A stretch of DNA of 64,000 nucleotides from positions 841,285 to 905,284 of the forward strand of contig NW_003314303.1 in assembly GCF_000143415.4 (NCBI RefSeq), written 5' to 3'. How positions within the stretch are numbered: position 1 is the first letter of the stretch; the number at the start of each line of letters is the position of its first letter. Source of the stretch: Selaginella moellendorffii. Lineage: Eukaryota; Streptophyta; Lycopodiopsida; Selaginellales; Selaginellaceae. The notes under the pieces were generated by a model. The model worked only from the letters and a program-made list of their open reading frames with translations, ran no database searches and was not told the DNA's origin. The position numbers were made by a program, and so were the translations under genes. Positions 59,520-64,000 of this stretch are shown here, one piece after another.

Positions 59520-60846
59520 GTGTTGGAAAACCGCTGGAGTACACTGTCAAGCCAAATGGCATGACAGTGTACTCGAAGTGGCCATAGCGGGTTCGGAACG
59601 CAGTCTTCCATTCATCACCAGGCCGGATCCGGATCAGGTTGTATGCTCCACGGAGGTCGATGTTGGCGAAGAAGTGGGCACCGCCGAGGCGTTCCAACAG
59701 GTCCGAGATCAGGGGCAGTGGATAACGGTTCCGAACAGTCACCTTGTTCAAACCTCGGTAGTCGATGACTAGTCGCAAGCTCCCATCCTTCTTCTTGACA
59801 AAGAAGACAGGCGCTCCAGCCGGGGACTGCGAATGCTGAATGTAGCCCGAGGCAAGGTTCTCATCCACGTACTCTTTGAGGGCCTTAAGCTCGGACGGGG
59901 ATAACCCGTAGATAGGCCCCCACGGAGGTGACACTCCTTCCTGTAAATCAATGGGACAATCATAAGGCCGATGAACAGGCAGTACACTAGCTTTTTTCTT
60001 GTCAAACACATCCCCAAAATCATGATACTTCTCAGGAAGACTGACAGGAGAAACATGCAAAGCAAAAAGAAAAAGAGGTTCTTCATGAAGGAGTTCTTTC
60101 ATAGTGATTGTGGAGATAGGAGGAGGAGTACGACTAAATGGAATGATGAGACGAGGATACTGTCCAGTGTAATATGGAAGAGAGAAAAAAGAAGAGGATG
60201 AAAACTGCGTAGAGTCAAGAACAGAACCCCGACTTGAGTTTAGGGAACTTTTCCTGATTCGGACTCGATGAACACCAGGGGAAGCCGTGGGAGATGGTGA
60301 TGTGGGAGAGATGAGCTGTAAGTCCTTCCAACAAATCTGAGGCTGATGTAGTTGGAACCAAGGAAGACCGAGCACCACAGAGGAAGACTTGTTGTTGATG
60401 ATGTTGAAGGCGATATCGGTGACGGTGGACCCGATGTGTACTCGAACGGGCAATGTTTCCCTAAGTCCAGAAGATGGAGACACAAAATGCCCGCCGATGC
60501 CTTCAACCCTCAGATCCCGTATGGTAGGAGAAAGAGGAACGTGATGTCGGGCAGCAAAGTCCGTGTCCATGAAGCAGGAAGTTGCACCCGAGTCCAGTAG
60601 CGCCAAAGCCTTGAGTCCTGATTGTCTGGTGAAAGAAAGGAGACATGGGACGCGGAAGTTGCGGGAATTGGTGGTGGCTTTGATGAAAGGTGGTGAGGAG
60701 CTTGATAAGGAAGAAAAGTGATTTTTATTTGGGGAGTCCAAACAGACAGCTCCTACTCTGTTTGGATAGGGTCGTTTCCCGACTGCAACAGTGGTGGACT
60801 TTGAGGCAGAGTGAACTCGAGCAATCGAGGAGGCTTCCTGGGACAC
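59488..60846 (-). CDS. Chromovirus pol, upstream part: protease and RT fingers/palm
   Basis: Frame of about 450 residues with the retropepsin motif [13 protein letters not shown], a linker, then the reverse-transcriptase blocks [75 protein letters not shown] and MPFGLT. After MPFGLT the frame is broken by a small sequence replacement that adds one base, and the normal continuation lies in the next frame (ORF to 57006). No ATG starts it: pol is expected to be made by -1 frameshifting from gag at the heptamer 60774-60780. The left coordinate includes the out-of-frame tail after the break. Confidence 0.93.
   Translation of the reverse strand: MSQEASSIARVHSASKSTTVAVGKRPYPNRVGAVCLDSPNKNHFSSLSSSSPPFIKATTNSRNFRVPCLLSFTRQSGLKALALLDSGATSCFMDTDFAARHHVPLSPTIRDLRVEGIGGHFVSPSSGLRETLPVRVHIGSTVTDIAFNIINNKSSSVVLGLPWFQLHQPQICWKDLQLISPTSPSPTASPGVHRVRIRKSSLNSSRGSVLDSTQFSSSSFFSLPYYTGQYPRLIIPFSRTPPPISTITMKELLHEEPLFLFALHVSPVSLPEKYHDFGDVFDKKKASVLPVHRPYDCPIDLQEGVSPPWGPIYGLSPSELKALKEYVDENLASGYIQHSQSPAGAPVFFVKKKDGSLRLVIDYRGLNKVTVRNRYPLPLISDLLERLGGAHFFANIDLRGAYNLIRIRPGDEWKTAFRTRYGHFEYTVMPFGLTVYSSGFPTHGERHFSGVS
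59537..59574. repeat. Perfect 13-bp inverted repeat at the RT frameshift
   Basis: GAGTACACTGTCA (59537-59549) and its exact reverse complement TGACAGTGTACTC (59562-59574) flank a 12-nt loop. The left arm overlaps the place where the RT frame is lost. Confidence 0.95.
60737..60780 (-). promoter_or_regulatory. Predicted -1 ribosomal frameshift signal between gag and pol
   Basis: Minus strand: slippery heptamer GGGAAAC (60780-60774) is read as G GGA AAC in the gag frame and as GGG AAA in the pol frame. Seven bases later, TCCAAACAGA pairs perfectly with TCTGTTTGGA around a 10-nt loop (60766-60737). The gag-frame stop TAG (60755-60753) lies 18 nt after the heptamer. Heptamer, spacing and stem match textbook -1 sites; the same heptamer is used by the sushi-derived mammalian gene PEG10. 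Confidence 0.85.
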
Positions 60847-60905
60847 ACAGCTGCTTTGTGATTAGGATCAGCACAGTAGAGGCAAAGATTATGAGATATT
60901 CGACG

Positions 60906-61724
60906 TTACCTCTCAGCAGGACTCAACTTCCCTCTAATGAGTCGGGGAGTACCAGAAATATCCATCGGGACCGGAGCAGTAGGTTCAGGACTATGCCCCG
61001 AAGACTCAAGCTGGGATTCCTGAGTCTGGGACGGAAAAACAGCGGCGCGGCGACTTTCCTGACGACGTTCAAAGAGACGATTGTCACATCGAACAGCTTT
61101 GTTGATGGCGTCCGACAGGTCCTTGGGATCCTCCATGGTGAGCAACAAATCCTTGACACCGTTGTTGAGGCCGAAACGAAATTGGTCAATCAGGGCCCGC
61201 TCATCCCACTGAGTGTCCAAGGCAAGGAGTTGGAACTCTGCAGCGTAGATCGAGGCAGGACGAGACCCCTGAGAGAGACGTCTCATCTTTGTGGTAGCAG
61301 CCCGAACCCGATCCGTCTCGCCAAAACATGCTTCGAGCTTCTCTTTGAACAATTGAAGATCCATCAGCTCCGGAACCACGACCCCTTTCATGCTCTTCTC
61401 CAAAAGAGGAGAAAACCATGACAAAGCTGCACCCTCGAGCAACGTCCCTATCACGCCGATTTGAGACTTGGGAGTGGGGTACCGCCGATGTTGAAGTGCA
61501 AAGATCAGCTCCATTTGATTCAAAAATCCACGAAGCTCCGAACGCTTGCCTGAAAATTTCGCCGGGAAACTCACCTTCGGTTCAGGAACTTTGCTGGATC
61601 CTTGAGCCGAAAATGAAGCAAGCTCCTGCTGCATGCGAAGAAGGGTCGCCTTCAGCTCGGTATTCTCAGACTGGATTTTTGCAAGGACTTCGGCAAAGAA
61701 ATCAGGATGGCTTGGAGACTCCAT
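60906..61724 (-). CDS. Chromovirus gag (interrupted by a stop before the zinc knuckle)
   Basis: 272 residues from the ATG at 61724 (MESPSHPDFFAEVL). A coiled-coil start (LAKIQSENTELKATLLRMQQ) is followed by the sushi/Tf1-like capsid core with FPAKFSGKRSELRGFLNQME, GTLLEGAALSWFSPLLEK and FGLNNGVKDLLL. The frame ends in TAA at 60906-60908 just after LSPAER. Past this stop, in the same frame, is a perfect C-X2-C-X4-H-X4-C zinc knuckle ([14 protein letters not shown], about 60881-60840), and the frame stays open to the frameshift site. The stop is therefore probably a point mutation of this copy. Confidence 0.9.
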   Translation of the reverse strand: MESPSHPDFFAEVLAKIQSENTELKATLLRMQQELASFSAQGSSKVPEPKVSFPAKFSGKRSELRGFLNQMELIFALQHRRYPTPKSQIGVIGTLLEGAALSWFSPLLEKSMKGVVVPELMDLQLFKEKLEACFGETDRVRAATTKMRRLSQGSRPASIYAAEFQLLALDTQWDERALIDQFRFGLNNGVKDLLLTMEDPKDLSDAINKAVRCDNRLFERRQESRRAAVFPSQTQESQLESSGHSPEPTAPVPMDISGTPRLIRGKLSPAER

Positions 61725-61804
61725 TGGCAAGAAGAAAGAAAAGAAAGGGGGGAAAAGACAAAGGCAATCAAATAATCAAAACAAGCTAAAAGAAAAGCAA
61801 AAAA

Positions 61805-61819
61805 CACAATCTGAATCAA
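61805..61819 (-). promoter_or_regulatory. Self-priming type primer-binding site
   Basis: Minus strand TTGATTCAGATTGTG begins two to three bases inside the 5' LTR, where the primer-binding site must lie. It does not start with TGG as tRNA-type sites do. It is the exact complement of CACAATCTGAATCAA located in the LTR (minus strand 61926-61912). Confidence 0.85.
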
Positions 61820-61821
61820 AC

Positions 61822-62182
61822 TGTCAAGACCCCTAACAAGATCAAGACTGGAAAATGCTAAAGACAAAGAGAAAAAGCTAGTGAAAACAAAGAAGAGGCC
61901 TTAGACTGGTGTTGATTCAGATTGTGGAGAAATGGAACAAGGCTAACCTATATATACTATAGGTTGATGAAGCTCCACCACTCTTGGATCGAGGACAGCC
62001 TAAATACAGCTGAGGTCGAGGAGGCGCCACATCATCATCAGGAATGTGTCTCGAGAGTCAGGAATAGGGAAGTGTCTCGAGAGTCAGGAATAGAGAAGTG
62101 TCTCGAGAGTCAGGAATGTGGTCTGCAGGTCAGGAATCCGGCGAGAGTCAGGAATGTGGCAAGAATTGGGGGATTCCTGACA
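61822..62182 (-). repeat. Chromovirus 5' LTR
   Basis: 361 bp, TG...CA. In transcription direction: TGTCAGGAATCC..., three 26-bp subrepeats, TATATATA (61956-61949), then CACAATCTGAATCAA starting 30 nt downstream. Confidence 0.95.
61949..61956 (-). promoter_or_regulatory. TATA box of the chromovirus LTR
   Basis: TATATATA on the minus strand. Thirty bases downstream of its first T is position 61926, the first base of the segment complementary to the primer-binding site. RNA would be expected to start at about this position. Confidence 0.75.
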
Positions 62183-62194
62183 CAACACATGACA

Positions 62195-62576
62195 CGTGGA
62201 GGAGTCCGAGATGGAGTCCGAGGTGGAGTCCGAGATGGAGTCCAAAGTGGAGTCCGAGATGGAGTCCGAGATGGACCGAGACGGAGTCCGAGGTGGAGTC
62301 CGAGATGGAGTCCAAAGTGGAGTCCGAGATGGAGTCCGAGATGGACCCGAGATGGAGTCCGAGATGGAGTCCGAGATGGAGTCCGAGATGGACCGAGACG
62401 GAGCCCGAGATGGAGTCCGAGAAGGACCCGAGATGGAGTCCGAGGTCGACACCGAGACCAAGACCGAGACCGGGTCCGAGACCGGGACCGAGACCGAGAC
62501 CGAGGCCAAGGCTGAGACCGAGCCTGAGCCTGAGTCCGAGTCCGAGTCCGAGTCCGAGTCCGAGTTCGAGTCTGAG
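62195..62576. repeat. Mixed 11/12-bp satellite grading into 6-bp repeats (first array)
   Basis: Array of GAGTCCGAGATG-type 12-mers, with variants AAAGTG and GAGGTG, and 11-mers containing GACCCGAGATG, followed by GAGACC and GAGTCC hexamers from about 62445. No stop codon occurs in long stretches of any frame on either strand, which produces artefactual long ORFs. Confidence 0.95.
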
Positions 62577-62963
62577 AGGGTGAAAGCCCAAAGCGTTTGT
62601 CTCCCAGACCCTGGGGGGTTTGGTGAGCTCCAAAAGTATAGTAGGGGGGAGGACTGCAGTGGAGCCAGTTTGGCCAGGAAAGGCCAGTTTGGCCCAGGAA
62701 GGCCAGACCCAGTGTTGGGTGATGAACTGACCACTGGGAAGTCCAAGACTAGAGTGAATACGGACCGACAAGCGGGGTAGCTTGGTGAAGTGTTCAAGAG
62801 CCGGCTCTAGTTCCCTCGGGAGATCGACTGGCTGATGCTCCTAGTCCAAGTGTGGGTGGCACTACCTACTTGGATACCAGGCGTGGCTCAACGGAACCTC
62901 GCTCTAAGCCCATGGCTAGAGCACCTAAAGGCGAAAGGCGGGGAGAGTACCCAGGTGGCTCGC
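62577..62963. other. Unique spacer between the two satellite-bearing repeats
   Basis: Contains no recognised gene. Its first bases (GTGAAAGCCCAAAGCG) recur at 63971 at the window end. A purine-rich stretch (GGCGAAAGGCGGGGAGAG, near 62931-62948) precedes the second repeat start TGTGAGACAC, reminiscent of a polypurine tract before an LTR. Confidence 0.5.
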
Positions 62964-63180
62964 TGTGAGACACAAAATCCCTAGGCCCCAAAGTGGAGCC
63001 GGAAGGGCGCCACATGGTAGTGGCCGAAGCGAGAGCCAAACGAGCGTAACACGTTTGGACCAAAAGCTCCGACTTGAAAAGTCAAGAGCGGGAGTGGAAC
63101 TCCCAACGAAGTGCTCGAGGAACGAGCACGAAGCGAGCAAAAGGCGAGGCTCCAAAAAGGGACCCAAAAGGACCAACACA
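62964..63180. repeat. Long direct repeat, right copy (empty site of the chromovirus)
   Basis: Same sequence as 56419-56633 but continuing uninterrupted through GGACCAACACATGACACGTG into the satellite. It is a natural paralogous empty site for the retrotransposon insertion. Confidence 0.9.
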
Positions 63181-63186
63181 TGACAC

Positions 63187-63822
63187 GTGGGAGTGTCCGA
63201 GATGGAGTCCGAGATGGAGTCCGAGATGGACCCGAGATGGAGTCCGAGATGGAGTCCGAGATGGACCCGAGATAGACCCGAAATGGAGTCCGAGATGGAG
63301 TCCGAGATGGACCCAAAATGGAGTCCGAGATGGAGTCTGAGATGGACCCGAGATGGACCCGAGATGGAGTCCGAGATGGAGTCCGAGATGGAGTCCGAGA
63401 TGGAGTCCGAGATGGAGTCCGAGATGGAGTCCGAGATGGAGTCCGAGATGGACCCGAGATAGACCCGAGATAGACCCGAAATGGAGTCCGAGATGGAGTC
63501 CGAGATGGACCCGAAATGGAGTCCGAGATGGAGTCCGAGATGGACCCGAGATGGAGTCCGAGATGGAGTCCGAGATGGACCCGAGATGGACCCGAGATGG
63601 AGTCCGAGATGGAGTCCGAGATGGACCCGAGATAGACCCGAGATAGACCCGAAATGGAGTCCGAGATGGACCCGAAATGGAGTCCGAGATGGAGTCCGAG
63701 ATGGACCCGAGATGGAGTCCGAGATGGAGTCCGAGATGGACCCGAGATGGACCCGAGATGGAGTCCGAGATGGAGTCCGAGATGGAGTCCGAGATGGAGT
63801 CCGAAGTCGAGACCGAGACCGG

Positions 63823-63860
<38 letters not shown>

Positions 63861-63967
63861 TCGGGACCGAGACCGAGACCGAGGCCGAGGCCGAGACTGA
63901 GCCCGAGCCCGAGTCCGAGTCTGAATCCGAGTCCGAGTCCGAGTCCGAGTCCGAGTCCGGAGCCTGA
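63187..63967. repeat. Mixed 11/12-bp satellite (second, expanded array)
   Basis: About twice as long as the first array. It is built of 12-mers GAGTCCGAGATG and 11-mers GACCCGAGATG, with GATAG and GAAATGG variants, and higher-order blocks (the same 11-mer cluster starts at 63451 and 63624). It passes into GAGACC hexamers near 63805 and GAGTCC hexamers near 63910. Confidence 0.95.
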
Positions 63968-64000
63968 GAGGGTGAAAGCCCAAAGCGTTCGTCTCCCAGA

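Larger units (their letters stand above)
56634..62182 (-). mobile_element. Complete Ty3/gypsy chromovirus (chromodomain LTR retrotransposon), 5549 bp
   Basis: Two 361-bp LTRs with TG...CA ends, differing at about three positions, flank a minus-strand gag-pol region: gag, zinc knuckle, protease, reverse transcriptase, RNase H, integrase, chromodomain. The 5-bp target-site duplication is CAACA. The site just inside the 5' (right) LTR does not match a tRNA end but is complementary to the LTR itself, pointing to Tf1/sushi-type self-priming. Gag and pol are in different frames, joined by an apparent -1 frameshift signal. This copy is inactivated by one stop codon in gag and one frameshift in RT, yet the LTRs are almost identical, so it inserted very recently. 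It sits inside the left copy of a duplicated repeat. Confidence 0.96.

Noticed and set aside
60733-60766. H-type pseudoknot at the frameshift site (GGAG in the loop with CTCC after the stem)
   Set aside because: CTCC follows the 10-bp stem with no linker, so the loop that must cross that stem would be zero bases long; sterically impossible. A plain hairpin is kept.
61805-61821. tRNA primer-binding site for the chromovirus
   Set aside because: The sequence after the LTR does not begin with TGG and matches no familiar tRNA 3' end; the self-complementarity explains it better.
63187-63967. Possible CRISPR-like array
   Set aside because: Units are contiguous 11/12-mers without unique spacers, in a plant nuclear context.
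62084-63983. Long ORFs with SISD, PRWS or RDRD repeats (up to 352 residues)
   Set aside because: All frames of both strands are open because the satellite units lack stop codons; there is no coding bias for one frame and no start context.

Overview
This window is nuclear DNA of a land plant. The genes have many short GT-AG introns (about 47-80 nt), and the set is typical of plants: MUT9-like kinase, CYP86-clan P450, CRINKLY4-type kinase, GH100 invertase, UBP12/13 and an S-type PPR protein. Very short introns, tight gene packing, PPR debris and abundant Ty3/gypsy relics suit a lycophyte such as Selaginella moellendorffii. That is an inference from style; no species search was run. A 100-N assembly gap lies at 17260-17359.

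Layout. 1-17.0 kb is gene-dense: a 5'-truncated MUT9-like kinase (+), an MBOAT lysophospholipid acyltransferase (-), mitochondrial ATP synthase subunit d (-) divergent from a SNU23/ZMAT2 spliceosomal zinc-finger protein (+), a gene-poor stretch, an intronless cytochrome P450 (+), an AAAP/SLC38-like transporter (-) divergent from the meiotic crossover protein ZIP4/SPO22 (+), and a thymidylate kinase starting 28 bp after the ZIP4 stop. 17.0-29.5 kb is AT-rich retrotransposon graveyard around one intact CRINKLY4-like receptor kinase (-). It also holds a complete 729-bp Cassandra-type TRIM with 5S-rRNA-like LTRs and a perfect 5-bp target-site duplication. 29.5-38 kb is gene-dense again: coiled-coil protein (+), RNFT1-like RING membrane E3 ligase (+), cytosolic alkaline/neutral invertase (+), a small orphan ORF (-) and a GH28 polygalacturonase (-). 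40-50 kb holds an intact UBP12/13-type deubiquitinase (-) and, on the other strand, a scrambled cluster of UBP12/13 pseudogene pieces. 50-55 kb holds an intronless PPR gene (+), an LEA-like hydrophilic protein (-), a 5'-truncated flavin-oxidoreductase relic (-) and PPR fragments.

55-64 kb is repetitive. A complete, very young chromodomain Ty3/gypsy element (56634-62182, minus strand; LTRs differ at about 3 of 361 positions; target-site duplication CAACA) sits inside a repeat whose uninterrupted paralogue lies only about 1 kb further on. This element is the most interesting object in the window. It lacks a tRNA-type primer-binding site. The sequence just inside its 5' LTR is instead perfectly complementary (15 nt) to a stretch of the LTR that begins 30 nt downstream of a TATA box, i.e. 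at the predicted 5' end of its own RNA. This is the layout of Tf1/sushi-type self-priming. At the gag/pol junction it has a canonical -1 frameshift signal: heptamer G GGA AAC, a 7-nt spacer, a perfect 10-bp hairpin, and the gag-frame stop 18 nt after the heptamer. The copy is nevertheless broken by one in-frame stop in gag and by one RT frameshift that looks templated by a nearby inverted repeat. The window ends in a mixed 11/12-bp satellite that stays open in all reading frames.

The host genes are unrelated housekeeping or developmental genes. The only functional grouping visible is shared promoter or terminator space between close neighbours.
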